Assembly: GCF_003612125.1 (NCBI RefSeq)
Contig: NZ_RAWI01000040.1
Span: forward strand, 1 to 39,521
From: Corallococcus praedator
GTDB lineage: Bacteria > Myxococcota > Myxococcia > Myxococcales > Myxococcaceae
DNA length: 39,521 nucleotides
Direction: 5' to 3'
The position numbers and the translations under genes are program-made. Each line of letters begins with the position of its first letter. Position 1 is the first letter of the stretch. The notes below the pieces were generated by a model. It saw only the letters and a list, made by a program, of their open reading frames with translations, searched no databases and was not told where the DNA came from. Below are positions 11,204 through 20,001 of the stretch, one piece after another.

Positions 11204-12451
11204 CTACCGCCCCAGGTCCAGCAACACCGCCTCCGCCGCGCGGCGCCCCGACGTGAGCGCTCCGTCGATGGAGGCGTTCTCGCGGTGGTCCCCGCACACG
11301 TAGAGTCCCGCGGCCAGCCGCACGGGCCGGTGTGGCTCCACCAGCGCGGACGGGGTCTGCACGGGCAGCGCGTCCGGAATCACATACGTGCGCAGGTGCC
11401 GCCACGCGGACACCGCCGCGCCGAACCATTCCGTCAGTTGCGCGCGCACGCGGGCCTCCAGCCCGTCCGCGTCGCCCCCGTCGTCCACCACCGACACGGA
11501 CACCAGGGCCTGTCCCTTGGGCGCGTACGCGGGGGACACCTCGCTCATCACCGCCACGTTGTTCACCGGTCCCGTGCCCTCGCCGTTGAGCAGGAGCCAC
11601 GGACCTTCCACCGGCGGCTCCGGCGCGGCGAAGTAGAGGCACGTCACCCGGTTCATCCTCGGCGCCGGCATGCCCAGCAGCAGCGACGCCGCCGTGCCGG
11701 GGTCGGTCGCCACCACCACCGCGTCCGCGTGCACCATCTCGCCGTCCTCCAGGCGCACGCGGTGGCCCCAGGCCTCGGCCACGCGCACCTTCATCCGCAG
11801 CGCCCCCGACGGCAGCTTCCCCGCGAGCTGCTCCGGGATGGCCCCCATGCCCCGCTCCGGCACCACCGTGTGCCCCCGCGAGAACATCCGGAACACGAAC
11901 TCCAGCATCCGGCTGGACGTCGACAGCTCGCGCTCCAGGAAGATGCCGCCGAAGAACGGGCGCAGGAACGCGTCGATCATCTCCTCGGAGAAGCCCAGGT
12001 CGCGCAGGAAGCGCAGCGAGTCCTGCTGCGGCCGCTGCCACAGGTCCCCCAGCTCCCCCGACGTCGCGTGCTGTCGCAATTCCAGCACGCGCAGCTTGTC
12101 CAACAGTCCCCCCACGGGCTCGAACAGGTGCGACACCGCTTCCAACGGGTGCCGCAGGGGGTCCGCCAGCGTGTGCAATCGCCCACCCCGCCACACCTTC
12201 GCGCCCGGGATGAAACGGCGGGGTGACAAGGCCTTCACGTCGAGCACGCGCTGACCTTCCGGGTAGGCCGTGAGGTACACCTGGAAGCCCCGGTCCAGCA
12301 GGAAGCCCTCGTGCGCGTCGGTGCGCACCCGACCGCCCGGCGCATCCCCGGCTTCGAGCACCTGGATGCCCACCCGTGCCTCGCGCAGGGCCTTCGCGCA
12401 GGCGAGCCCCGCGAGTCCCGCGCCCACGACGATGACCCCAGGCTTCGTCAC
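11204..12451 (-). CDS. FAD-dependent amine-oxidase/phytoene-desaturase-like oxidoreductase
   Basis: 415-residue flavoprotein with the N-terminal dinucleotide-binding motif GAGLAG (10-15), then the family signature EAGDAPGGRVRTD. Later blocks include ERGMGAIPEQLA and a C-terminal FAD-contact segment (YVCGDHRENASIDGALTSGRRAAEA). This layout is shared by phytoene desaturases, protoporphyrinogen oxidases and monoamine oxidases; the substrate cannot be read from sequence. The start is taken as GTG at 12451 because GGAGGA precedes it by 5 bases and the fold starts at once; an ATG at 12514 would add 21 non-conserved residues. Divergent from the aroF-trp operon. A link to carotenoid chemistry with the distant crtW is only a guess. 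Confidence 0.85.
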   Translation of the reverse strand: MTKPGVIVVGAGLAGLACAKALREARVGIQVLEAGDAPGGRVRTDAHEGFLLDRGFQVYLTAYPEGQRVLDVKALSPRRFIPGAKVWRGGRLHTLADPLRHPLEAVSHLFEPVGGLLDKLRVLELRQHATSGELGDLWQRPQQDSLRFLRDLGFSEEMIDAFLRPFFGGIFLERELSTSSRMLEFVFRMFSRGHTVVPERGMGAIPEQLAGKLPSGALRMKVRVAEAWGHRVRLEDGEMVHADAVVVATDPGTAASLLLGMPAPRMNRVTCLYFAAPEPPVEGPWLLLNGEGTGPVNNVAVMSEVSPAYAPKGQALVSVSVVDDGGDADGLEARVRAQLTEWFGAAVSAWRHLRTYVIPDALPVQTPSALVEPHRPVRLAAGLYVCGDHRENASIDGALTSGRRAAEAVLLDLGR

Positions 12452-12588
12452 GGTCTTCCTCCAGTCCAGCGAGCGTGCGGACCCTGGCTTGTAAACGCCA
12501 GGACGTGCAAGCAAGACTCCGGGCCGGTTGCGGGCATCCGACAGTTATTGCAAACGTTCCCCCCGTGCCCGATTCCCCAAGCACACCC

Positions 12589-12610
12589 CACACCGGCATC
12601 GGCCGGTGTG
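12589..12610 (+). promoter_or_regulatory. Perfect 9-bp hairpin in the leader of the aroF-trp operon
   Basis: Inverted repeat CACACCGGC / GCCGGTGTG around an ATCG tetraloop, ending 31 bp before the aroF ATG and 20 bp before its AGGAG. It could be an operator, a leader hairpin or an attenuator stem. No short leader peptide with tandem Trp codons was found beside it, so classical ribosome-mediated attenuation is not supported. Confidence 0.4.
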
Positions 12611-12641
12611 CCCTCCGGAGAAGAAAGAGCAGGAGCACCCC

Positions 12642-13667
<1,026 letters not shown>

Positions 13668-13671
13668 CGCG

Positions 13672-14688
13672 ATGACACTCAAGGAAGCGCTGGGCAGGGT
13701 GGTGGGCCGGCGCGACCTCTCCCGCGAGGAGATGGCCTCGGTGATGGGCCAGATGCTCGCGGGCGAGGCCTCCGCCGCGCAGGTGGGGGCGCTGGCCGCC
13801 GCATTGCGGATGAAGGGTGAGACCGAGGACGAAATCCTCGGGGCCGCGGAGGCCATGCGGGCCTGCGCGGCGCGCATCTCGCCCGTGGCGGAGGTGGTGC
13901 TCGACACCTGCGGCACGGGCGGTGATGGGGCGCACACCTTCAACATCTCCACCGCGGTGGCCTTCGTGGCCGCCGGGGCGGGGGTGACGGTGGCCAAGCA
14001 CGGCAACCGCGCGGTCTCCAGCCGCTGCGGCAGCGCGGACGTGCTCGCGGCGCTGGGTGTGTCCATGGAGCGGGCGCACGCGCAGGTGACGCGCGACATC
14101 GATGAACACGGGGTGGGCTTCCTCTTCGCGCCCTCGCACCACAGTGCCCTGAAGCACGTGGCGCAGGCGCGAAGGGACCTGGGCTTCCACAGCGTGTTCA
14201 ACCTGCTGGGGCCGCTGACGAACCCGGCGGGAGCGCGCTACCAGTTGCTGGGCACGTTCGACCGGCAGCGCGTGGAGCAGACCGCGCGGGTGCTGGGGCG
14301 ACTGGGAAGCCGCCGCGCCTGGGTGGTGCATGGCCACGACGGGCTGGATGAAATCTCCCCCTGCGCGCCCACGGAGGTCGCGGAGCTGCGCGCGGATGGC
14401 ACCGTGCACCGCTTCACCGTGACGCCGGAGGACGCGGGCCTGGCCACCATCTCGCGGGACGCCATCGCGGGAGGTGACGCGGAGGAGAACGCGGGCAAGC
14501 TCCGAGCCCTGCTCGCGGGCGAGAAGAACGGCATCCGCACGGCGGTGCTGCTCAACGCGGCCGCCGCGCTGCTGGTCGTCGGGTTGGTGGACACGCTGAA
14601 GGCCGGCGTGAAGAAGGCGGAGCACGCCATCGACTCCGGGGCCGCCGAACGCAAGCTGGTCGCGCTCATCGAAAAGGTGGCCGCATGA
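13672..14688 (+). CDS. trpD: Anthranilate phosphoribosyltransferase
   Basis: Second committed step of tryptophan synthesis: transfers phosphoribose from PRPP to anthranilate. 338 residues, the normal length. The glycine-rich PRPP loop DTCGTGGDGAHTFNIST starts at residue 78, KHGNRAVSSRCGSADVL follows, and the anthranilate-site region FAPSHHSALKHV is present. It starts 4 bp after aroF and its stop codon overlaps the trpC start (ATGA at 14685-14688), so translation is probably coupled. It is not fused to TrpG, unlike the E. coli protein; TrpG is encoded separately on the opposite strand 7 kb away. Confidence 0.97.
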   Translation: MTLKEALGRVVGRRDLSREEMASVMGQMLAGEASAAQVGALAAALRMKGETEDEILGAAEAMRACAARISPVAEVVLDTCGTGGDGAHTFNISTAVAFVAAGAGVTVAKHGNRAVSSRCGSADVLAALGVSMERAHAQVTRDIDEHGVGFLFAPSHHSALKHVAQARRDLGFHSVFNLLGPLTNPAGARYQLLGTFDRQRVEQTARVLGRLGSRRAWVVHGHDGLDEISPCAPTEVAELRADGTVHRFTVTPEDAGLATISRDAIAGGDAEENAGKLRALLAGEKNGIRTAVLLNAAAALLVVGLVDTLKAGVKKAEHAIDSGAAERKLVALIEKVAA

Positions 14689-15503
14689 CGACCGCATCTT
14701 CCGCCGCGAAGCCCTCCGAAGCCCCTGGCACGCTGGACGTCATCATGGCGCGCAAGCGCCGGGAGCTGGGCACCCGCCCTGCCCCGACGCACGGCGCGCA
14801 GCCCCCGACGCGGGACTTCGCGCAGGCGCTGGTGCGGCGCGTGCCCGGACATCCGGTCAACGTCATCGCGGAGGTGAAGCGCAAGAGCCCGTCGGGCGGC
14901 GCCTTCCCGCATGCGGACGTGGTCGCGGTGGCGCGTGCCTATGAAGCCGCGGGCGCCTGCGCCATCAGCGTGCTCACGGACGGGCCGGACTTCGGTGGCG
15001 ACCTGGAGGACCTGGTCGCGGTCCGGGCCGCCCTCGCCATCCCGGTGCTGCGCAAGGACTTCCTCGTCGCCGCGAGCGAGGTGGAGGAGAGCGCGGCCTG
15101 GGGCGCGGACGCGGTGCTGCTCATCGCGGATGCGCTGGAGGACGGCGTGCTGCGCGAGATGGTGGCCGCCGCGAAGCAATTCCGCGTGGCCGCCCTCGTG
15201 GAGGCCCACACGGCGGAGCATGCCGAGCGCGCGCTCGCCGCGGGGGCGCGCATCGTGGGCCTCAACAACCGCAACCTCGCCACGCTGAAGACGGACACGG
15301 GCACGGCGCTCCGGGTGATGCCCGCGCTGCGCTCCCGGTCCACGGCGCTGGTCGCGGAGAGCGGCCTCAAGACCCTCGCGGACCTCACCGCCGCGCGCGA
15401 TGCGGGCGCCGACGCCGTGCTGGTGGGCGAATCGCTCCTGCGCGACGACGACCCCGGCCGGGCCCTGCGCAGGTTGCTCGGCCTGGAAGGTGGAGGCGCA
15501 TGA
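14685..15503 (+). CDS. trpC: Indole-3-glycerol phosphate synthase
   Basis: Closes the indole ring from carboxyphenylaminodeoxyribulose phosphate. 272 residues, single-domain (not fused to TrpF). Barrel motifs: IAEVKRKSPSGG (61-72) with a catalytic Lys, VLRKDFLV with the second catalytic Lys, LVEAHT, GLNNRNL and AESGL, then the phosphate-binding GADAVLVGESLL. Overlaps trpD upstream and trpF downstream by ATGA junctions. Confidence 0.97.
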   Translation: MTTASSAAKPSEAPGTLDVIMARKRRELGTRPAPTHGAQPPTRDFAQALVRRVPGHPVNVIAEVKRKSPSGGAFPHADVVAVARAYEAAGACAISVLTDGPDFGGDLEDLVAVRAALAIPVLRKDFLVAASEVEESAAWGADAVLLIADALEDGVLREMVAAAKQFRVAALVEAHTAEHAERALAAGARIVGLNNRNLATLKTDTGTALRVMPALRSRSTALVAESGLKTLADLTAARDAGADAVLVGESLLRDDDPGRALRRLLGLEGGGA

Positions 15504-16150
15504 ACGTCACCGTGAAGGTCTGTGGCGTGACGCGCCTGGAGGACGCGCGAGGCGTGTGGTCAGCCGGCGCGGACGCGATGGGGCTCAACTTCCATCCAGG
15601 CTCCCCGCGCTTCGTGGACATGGCCACGGCGGCGGCGCTCTCCCGCACGCGGCCTCCGTTGGGCGCGGTGGTGGGCGTGTTCGTCAACGCGAAGCCGGAC
15701 GACATCCGGCTGCGCGTGCGCGAGTGCGGCCTCACGGCGGTGCAGCTCCACGGCGACGAGCCGCCCGAGGCCTGCGCCGGCTACGGCGTGCCCGTCATCA
15801 AGGCGTTGCGGGTGCGCGGGCCCGAAGACGTGGCGCGCGCCCGGGCCTACGTGGGCGTGGGTGATGTCGCGGGGCTGCTGCTGGACGGCGCGGCCCCGGG
15901 CTATGGCGGCGGCGGCGTCACCTTCGACTGGTCACTGGTGGCACGACTGGCGGACTGCGGCGCGCCGGTGCTGGTGGCGGGCGGCCTCAAGCCGTCCAAC
16001 GTGGTCGAGGCCGTGAAGGCCACCCGGCCCTACGGTGTGGATGTGGCCAGTGGGGTGGAGTCGGCCCCTGGCATCAAGGACCTGGACGCGGTGCGCGCCT
16101 TCGTGCGCGCGGTCAGGTCTCTCAACCTCTGGGTCGAGGGCGCACCGTAA
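15500..16150 (+). CDS. trpF: Phosphoribosylanthranilate isomerase
   Basis: Converts phosphoribosylanthranilate to its ribulose form. 216 residues. The catalytic Cys8 is in VKVCGVTRLEDA and the general-acid Asp in GLLLDGAAPGYGGGG, followed by FDWSLV. The phosphate-binding end of the barrel is VAGGLKPSNV and VDVASGVESAPGIKD. Joined to trpC by ATGA. Downstream the tight coupling stops: 245 bp separate it from the DUSAM gene, the first sizeable gap in the operon. Confidence 0.97.
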   Translation: MNVTVKVCGVTRLEDARGVWSAGADAMGLNFHPGSPRFVDMATAAALSRTRPPLGAVVGVFVNAKPDDIRLRVRECGLTAVQLHGDEPPEACAGYGVPVIKALRVRGPEDVARARAYVGVGDVAGLLLDGAAPGYGGGGVTFDWSLVARLADCGAPVLVAGGLKPSNVVEAVKATRPYGVDVASGVESAPGIKDLDAVRAFVRAVRSLNLWVEGAP

Positions 16151-16270
16151 CCCCCCTCATCTCCCCTTCCGGGTGAGCAAACCCGTCGGCATCACGCTGT
16201 ATCGTCGGACTCCATGAGAGCTCCGAGCGCCGTCTCCTGGTGACACCACCTTGCGCCCATCCTCGCGGCC

Positions 16271-16399
16271 ATGGACACCGAGACGGACTGCCAGACGCAG
16301 GACAGGATACGGAAGAAGCGCTGCTTCGCGTGCTTCGAGGACTGCACCGGACAGCATGAATGGCCCCTCGACCAGTGCCGGCCGAAGGATGGGCGATGA
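16271..16399 (+). CDS. Small Cys-rich ORF (42 aa) coupled to the DUSAM gene; real gene or remnant
   Basis: Open frame of 42 codons starting MDTETDCQTQ, with a basic RIRKKR patch and five Cys, including the cluster RCFACFEDC and then DQC near the end. Its TGA overlaps the ATG of the next gene (ATGA at 16396-16399), the same junction style as the real trp genes. Against it: no clear Shine-Dalgarno sequence, and I recognise no family. It could be a micro-protein, the 3' remnant of a larger gene once paired with the DUSAM gene, or a translational-coupling leader. Confidence 0.3.
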   Translation: MDTETDCQTQDRIRKKRCFACFEDCTGQHEWPLDQCRPKDGR

Positions 16400-16773
16400 C
16401 AACGACGGAAGATGGACCCGACTGGGACCCGATACGCGCGCTCGCGCGGCAAGTCCTCCGCCAGGGAGCACCGCTGGTGCTCACCGACGACGTGCGCGGC
16501 CTCTTGCGACGCACGGCGCGCGAAGTGGCGCTGGACGCCGTCGACGTGAGCACCGACGCCAGCGCGCTCGCGGTGCTGCGTGAGTGCTCGCGGCGCATCA
16601 CCGAGGGCTCCAACCGGCTGGGGGATGCACTCCACCGGATGTACCGCCACCAGCAGAAAGGTGACTACGACAGCGCACGCCAGGAGATGCGCGATGTGCT
16701 GTCCGTCGAAGTGGTGCCCCTGTACCGAGAGATCGCGCAGGGCCAACTGGCCGTCATGGCCAACACGCCGTGA
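16396..16773 (+). CDS. DUSAM (DUF2379)-type small protein inside the trp operon
   Basis: 125-residue acidic, mostly helical protein without signal or membrane segment. Its pattern matches, from memory, the myxobacterial DUSAM/DUF2379 paralogous family: DWDPIRALARQVL near the N-terminus, LVLTDDVRGLLRRTAREVAL, then a C-terminal block with GSNRLGDALHRMYRHQQKGDYDSARQEMRDVL and VVPLYREIAQGQL. Function of the family is unknown. Start chosen at ATG 16396 because AAGGA lies 6 bases upstream; an ATG at 16360 would add 12 residues. It sits between trpF and trpB, with 209 bp before trpB. Whether it affects tryptophan synthesis or is an insertion is open. Confidence 0.78.
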   Translation: MTTTEDGPDWDPIRALARQVLRQGAPLVLTDDVRGLLRRTAREVALDAVDVSTDASALAVLRECSRRITEGSNRLGDALHRMYRHQQKGDYDSARQEMRDVLSVEVVPLYREIAQGQLAVMANTP

Positions 16774-16917
16774 TGGACAGGGCGCGGCGCCGCCCCCAGT
16801 TCCCAGTACCCGCTCCGTCAGGCCCAGCCCCCTGCAAGCGAGGCAACATCCACTGCGACCTCTGGCCTCTCCCCTGCCAGGAGGACTTGTGCTTCATTCT
16901 GTGATCGCACCGCCACC

Positions 16918-16986
16918 ATGAGCCGCGCTACCCCACTGCCCATGACACTCTGGCCGACCCTCAAACTGCTTGGAGTAGAGCCATGA
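16918..16986 (+). CDS. Possible 22-codon leader ORF overlapping the trpB start
   Basis: Short frame beginning [13 protein letters not shown], whose TGA overlaps the trpB ATG by ATGA (16983-16986). The trpB Shine-Dalgarno (GGAG, from 16971) lies inside its last codons. It contains one Trp codon, not a tandem run, and has no Shine-Dalgarno of its own. Could couple trpB translation, or be chance. Confidence 0.18.
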   Translation: MSRATPLPMTLWPTLKLLGVEP

Positions 16987-18188
16987 CGACGGACACGGCC
17001 CCGGGCCGCTTTGGCCGCTACGGCGGACGCTATGTGCCGGAGACCCTGGTCCCCGCGCTGATGGAGCTGGAAGGGGCGTACGCGGAGGCCCAGCGGGACG
17101 CGGCCTTCGGAGAAGAGGTCGCGCGCGTGCTGCGTGAATTCGTGGGCCGGCCCACGATGCTGACGCCCGCGCACCGCCTCACGAAGTCGTGGGGCGGCGC
17201 CCAGGTGTGGCTCAAGCGCGAGGACCTGGCGCACACGGGCGCGCATAAAATCAACAACACCGTGGGCCAGGTGCTGCTCGCCCGGCGCATGGGCAAGAAG
17301 CGCATCATCGCGGAGACGGGCGCGGGCCAGCACGGCGTGGCCACCGCCACCGCGTGCGCCCTCTTCGGCCTGCCCTGCGAGGTGTTCATGGGCGCACTGG
17401 ACGTGGAGCGCCAGGCGCTCAACGTCTTCCGCATGCGCGCGCTGGGCGCGGTGGTGCGGCCGGTGGAGTCGGGCTCGCGCACGCTGAAGGACGCGATGAA
17501 CGAGGCCATGCGCGTCTGGGTGTCGCAGGTGGAGGACACCTACTACGTCATCGGCAGCGCGGCCGGTCCGCACCCCTACCCCACCATCGTGCGCGACTTC
17601 CAGGCCATCATCGGCAAGGAGATCCGCGCGCAGACGCAGGCCGCCATCGGCCGGCTGCCGGACGCCATCATCGCGTGCGTGGGCGGCGGCTCGAACGCCA
17701 TCGGCGCGCTGCACCCGTTCATCCCGGACACGTCGGTGCGACTCGTCGGCGTGGAGGCCGCGGGCCACGGACTCCAGTCCGGCCAGCACGGCGCGTCGCT
17801 GACGCTGGGCACGGAGGGCGTGCTGCACGGCTCGCGCTCGTTGGTGCTGCAGGACGAGAACGGACAGATTCAAGAGGCACACAGCATCTCCGCCGGCCTG
17901 GACTACCCGGGCGTGGGGCCGGAGCTGGCGCACCTGGCGAAGACGGGCCGCATGGAGGTGCGCACCGCGACGGACGACGACGCCCTGTCCGCCTTCTACG
18001 AGGTGGCGCGCACGGAGGGCATCCTCCCCGCGCTGGAGACGTCGCACGCCTTCGCGGCGGCGCGCTCCCTGGCCCGGGACATGGGCAAGGGGCAGCATCT
18101 GGTCATCAACTGCTCGGGACGCGGCGACAAGGACGTGGCGACCATCTCCGCGCGCGGCGTGCCTCCGGCGACTGGGGTGAAGTCATGA
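16983..18188 (+). CDS. trpB: Tryptophan synthase beta chain
   Basis: PLP-dependent subunit joining indole and serine. 401 residues, TrpB1 type. The PLP Schiff-base Lys89 is in [13 protein letters not shown] and the catalytic Glu111 in [11 protein letters not shown]. The PLP-phosphate loop is [10 protein letters not shown] and the C-terminal signature is [10 protein letters not shown]. The TrpA-contacting N-terminus ([15 protein letters not shown]) is present, as expected with TrpA next door. SD GGAG lies about 9 bases upstream. Ends in an ATGA overlap with trpA. Confidence 0.98.
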   Translation: MTTDTAPGRFGRYGGRYVPETLVPALMELEGAYAEAQRDAAFGEEVARVLREFVGRPTMLTPAHRLTKSWGGAQVWLKREDLAHTGAHKINNTVGQVLLARRMGKKRIIAETGAGQHGVATATACALFGLPCEVFMGALDVERQALNVFRMRALGAVVRPVESGSRTLKDAMNEAMRVWVSQVEDTYYVIGSAAGPHPYPTIVRDFQAIIGKEIRAQTQAAIGRLPDAIIACVGGGSNAIGALHPFIPDTSVRLVGVEAAGHGLQSGQHGASLTLGTEGVLHGSRSLVLQDENGQIQEAHSISAGLDYPGVGPELAHLAKTGRMEVRTATDDDALSAFYEVARTEGILPALETSHAFAAARSLARDMGKGQHLVINCSGRGDKDVATISARGVPPATGVKS

Positions 18189-18976
18189 GCACGGAACTGG
18201 GCAAGGCGTTCGCACGGGCGAAGGCCCGGGGCGAGGGCGCACTGGTGGCCTACGCGATGGCGGGCGACCCCGACCTCGCGCGGTCGGTGGACGTGTTCGC
18301 CGCCATGGTGGAGGGCGGCGCGGACGTGCTGGAGATTGGCGTGGCGTTCAGCGACCCCATCGCGGACGGGCCTGTCATCCAGGCCGCGTCGGAGCGGGCG
18401 CTGAAGGCGGGCGCCACGCTGCGCCGCGTGCTGGACGAAGTGGTGCCGGAGGTGCGCCGCCGCTGCCCGGAGACACCGCTGGTCATCATGACGTACGTCA
18501 ACGTGGTGATGGCCATGGGCGAGGCGCGCTACGCGAAGCTCGCGCGCGAGCGGGGCATCTCGGGCACCATCCTCCCGGACCTCCCGCCCGAGGAGAGCGC
18601 CGCCCTGCGCGCCGCGTTCGACGCGGAAGGCGTGGACCTCATCCCACTGTGCGCGCCCACGACACCGCCCGCGCGCGCGGAGGGCATCGCGAAGGACGCG
18701 CGAGGCTTCGTCTATTGCGTGTCCGTCGCGGGCGTCACCGGCATGCGCGCCGAGCTGCCTCCGAACCTGTCCGAGCGGTTGGACCTGGTGCGCAGGGCCG
18801 CGTCGGTGCCGGTGGTGGCGGGCTTCGGCATCTCCACCGGAGAGCAGGCGAAGTCGCTCGTCGCTCACGCCGACGGCGTCGTGGTGGGCAGCGCCCTGGT
18901 GCGCGCCGCGCATTCGGACGGACCCCAGGCGGCGAAGCAGCTCTGCGCGGACATCAAGCGCGGCCTGAAGCGCTGA
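18185..18976 (+). CDS. trpA: Tryptophan synthase alpha chain
   Basis: Cleaves indole-3-glycerol phosphate and channels indole to TrpB. 263 residues. Catalytic Glu50 ([13 protein letters not shown]) and Asp61 (PIADGP) correspond to E. coli Glu49 and Asp60. Phosphate-site motifs are SVAGVTGMR and VAGFGIST. Start at the ATG in the ATGA junction with trpB; the frame is open upstream through trpB in another phase, which is a GC artefact. Last gene of the operon, followed by a strong hairpin. Confidence 0.98.
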   Translation: MSTELGKAFARAKARGEGALVAYAMAGDPDLARSVDVFAAMVEGGADVLEIGVAFSDPIADGPVIQAASERALKAGATLRRVLDEVVPEVRRRCPETPLVIMTYVNVVMAMGEARYAKLARERGISGTILPDLPPEESAALRAAFDAEGVDLIPLCAPTTPPARAEGIAKDARGFVYCVSVAGVTGMRAELPPNLSERLDLVRRAASVPVVAGFGISTGEQAKSLVAHADGVVVGSALVRAAHSDGPQAAKQLCADIKRGLKR

Positions 18977-18988
18977 CGGCCGGAAGAA

Positions 18989-19012
18989 GCGCGGCGTCAA
19001 CGGACGCCGCGC
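18989..19012 (+). terminator. Terminator-like hairpin after trpA
   Basis: Perfect 10-bp inverted repeat GCGCGGCGTC / GACGCCGCGC around AACG, 12 bp after the trpA stop codon. No T-run follows directly, common in this GC range. Placed where the operon should end. Confidence 0.6.
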
Positions 19013-19048
19013 GCCCGCCGAAGTGCGTTTCTGGAATCTCCCCAAGAA

Positions 19049-19330
19049 CCTGTTTCGGTAGGGAAGGCTGACAGACTCGCGCGGCGTCCCCCTGAGCCTC
19101 GTGGTCGCTTGCGCGCTCCACGCCTGAATCGATTCCTGTCCGAAGGCCCCTGCCGAGTCGGAGCCGTCGCCGTCCCTCGCCACGTTGGGTCGTCGAGCGA
19201 ACCCACTCCTGGCTCAACCGCTTCCGGCGCCTGTTGGTTCGCCAGGAGAAGCGAGAGGACACCTGCGTAACGAGGCTGCACTTCGCCTTGGGCATCATCC
19301 CTTCGTTCCATTCGCCCCTACCGAAACAGG
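19049..19330 (+). mobile_element. Internally deleted IS5-family insertion sequence (MITE-like), 282 bp
   Basis: Bounded by a perfect 15-bp inverted repeat: CCTGTTTCGGTAGGG at 19049-19063 and its exact complement at 19316-19330. Between them lie two recognisable pieces of an IS5-type transposase read on the plus strand: TDSRGVPLSLVVA close to the left repeat and WVVERTHSWLNRFRRLLVR further right. Most of the transposase is missing, so the element cannot move by itself. No convincing target-site duplication is visible in the flanks. The two 15-mers fit terminal inverted repeats of the parent IS, which would have been nearer 0.8-1.2 kb. It lies just beyond the trpA terminator hairpin. Confidence 0.7.
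19062..19309 (+). pseudogene. IS5-family transposase remnant, deleted and frameshifted
   Basis: Segment one (19062-19109) reads LTDSRGVPLSLVVA, the strand around the second catalytic Asp region of IS5-type DDE transposases (intact relatives continue as GANRHD). The frame then shifts near 19107-19113 and jumps to the C-terminal part (19111-19309): PESIPVRR, WVVERTHSWLNRFRRLLVR and LHFALGII. The last carries the conserved Glu of the DDE triad in VVERT. Roughly 80-100 residues between the pieces and the whole N-terminus are gone. The original stop codon is also lost: this frame now runs through the right inverted repeat. Confidence 0.75.
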
Positions 19331-19504
19331 CTTTAAAGCCACCAACGCCCCAGCGAAGCAGGCTGATTGCCAAACACAGCATGAATGCGCCTGCTCGCCA
19401 GACTGCCCCTCCCCCAAGCAATCACTAACACCAAAGCCAAACCACATAGCGCACCTGGAATTTTCTTTCGCTCCCGCAGGCGCGGTGGATTGCGCCACCC
19501 CCAC

Positions 19505-19533
19505 TTGCATAACAATTCAAACAAGACCATAAG
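19505..19533 (+). promoter_or_regulatory. Candidate promoter of the Cys-rich secreted protein
   Basis: TTGCAT (19505-19510) and CATAAG (19528-19533) separated by 17 bp, in a locally AT-rich stretch that stands out from the GC-rich surroundings. Predicted transcription start is near 19540, at the edge of the palindrome below. Matches to the sigma-70 consensus are only partial (3/6 and 4/6). Confidence 0.35.
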
Positions 19534-19541
19534 GGAATAGA

Positions 19542-19561
19542 CTGATTTCAGGCGAAATCAG
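19542..19561 (+). promoter_or_regulatory. Perfect 8-bp palindrome in the leader of the Cys-rich gene
   Basis: Arms CTGATTTC and GAAATCAG flank AGGC, 29 bp before the ATG. It could be an operator overlapping the transcription start or a 5'-terminal stabilising hairpin. An AT-rich palindrome of this length is unlikely by chance here. Confidence 0.5.
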
Positions 19562-19590
19562 CAAATCCACATCCATTTGGAGAAGCTCCC

Positions 19591-20001
19591 ATGTTGCGTA
19601 TGTTCTTCATTGCCGCTGCGCTGTTGCTGGGTTCTCTGGTTCCTCAGGAGGCAGCCGCATGTGAAGCCTCGTGCTCAGGCGGCAGCTGCACGGGAACGGG
19701 AAGCTGCGGTTGCTCTGGCGGCGAGCCTGTCTGCAAGGACGGTAGCTGTCTGGTTTCCCAGCCCACCTGCTTCGCCTCCGCTGCCGAGAACTCCGAGAAG
19801 TTCATCCGCAACGTGGAGGCGCAGCTGGGCGACCAGCTCGCCGTCAGCGAGCTTCGCAAGGCCATTGAAGAAGGGAAGCGGGCCCTCTCCCGTGGTGACA
19901 AGGCCGCTCTCGATGCTGCCCGCGCGCGCGCGACGACCGCGCTCCAGTCGCTGACGCCCGAAGAGCAGAAGCTTGTCGGGCAGATCAACGACTCACTGTA
20001 A
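19591..20001 (+). CDS. Small secreted Cys-rich protein of unknown function
   Basis: 136 residues. A signal peptide covers about 1-23 (MLRMFFIAAALLLGSLVP..., cleavage after AAA), leaving Cys24 at or near the mature N-terminus. Residues 24-60 hold eight Cys in a Gly/Ser-rich spacing (24, 28, 33, 39, 41, 48, 53, 60; the core reads SCTGTGSCGCSGGEPVC), suggesting disulfides or metal binding. Residues 62-136 are Cys-free and predicted helical, rich in Ala/Glu/Lys. The end of the signal does not give a good lipobox. The ATG has GGAGA 7 bases upstream, and the leader holds a palindrome and candidate promoter. A stand-alone gene with more A/T around its promoter than its neighbours. I do not recognise the family. 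Confidence 0.8.
   Translation: MLRMFFIAAALLLGSLVPQEAAACEASCSGGSCTGTGSCGCSGGEPVCKDGSCLVSQPTCFASAAENSEKFIRNVEAQLGDQLAVSELRKAIEEGKRALSRGDKAALDAARARATTALQSLTPEEQKLVGQINDSL

Noticed and set aside
16214..16243. Nine-codon frame MRAPSAVSW as a Trp leader peptide
   Set aside because: Single Trp codon, no Shine-Dalgarno and no attenuator structure next to it.
19062..19435. Intact small gene in the IS remnant (frame running to a stop near 19428)
   Set aside because: The frame is a decayed transposase end that has lost its own stop codon and reads through the inverted repeat; no start signal.
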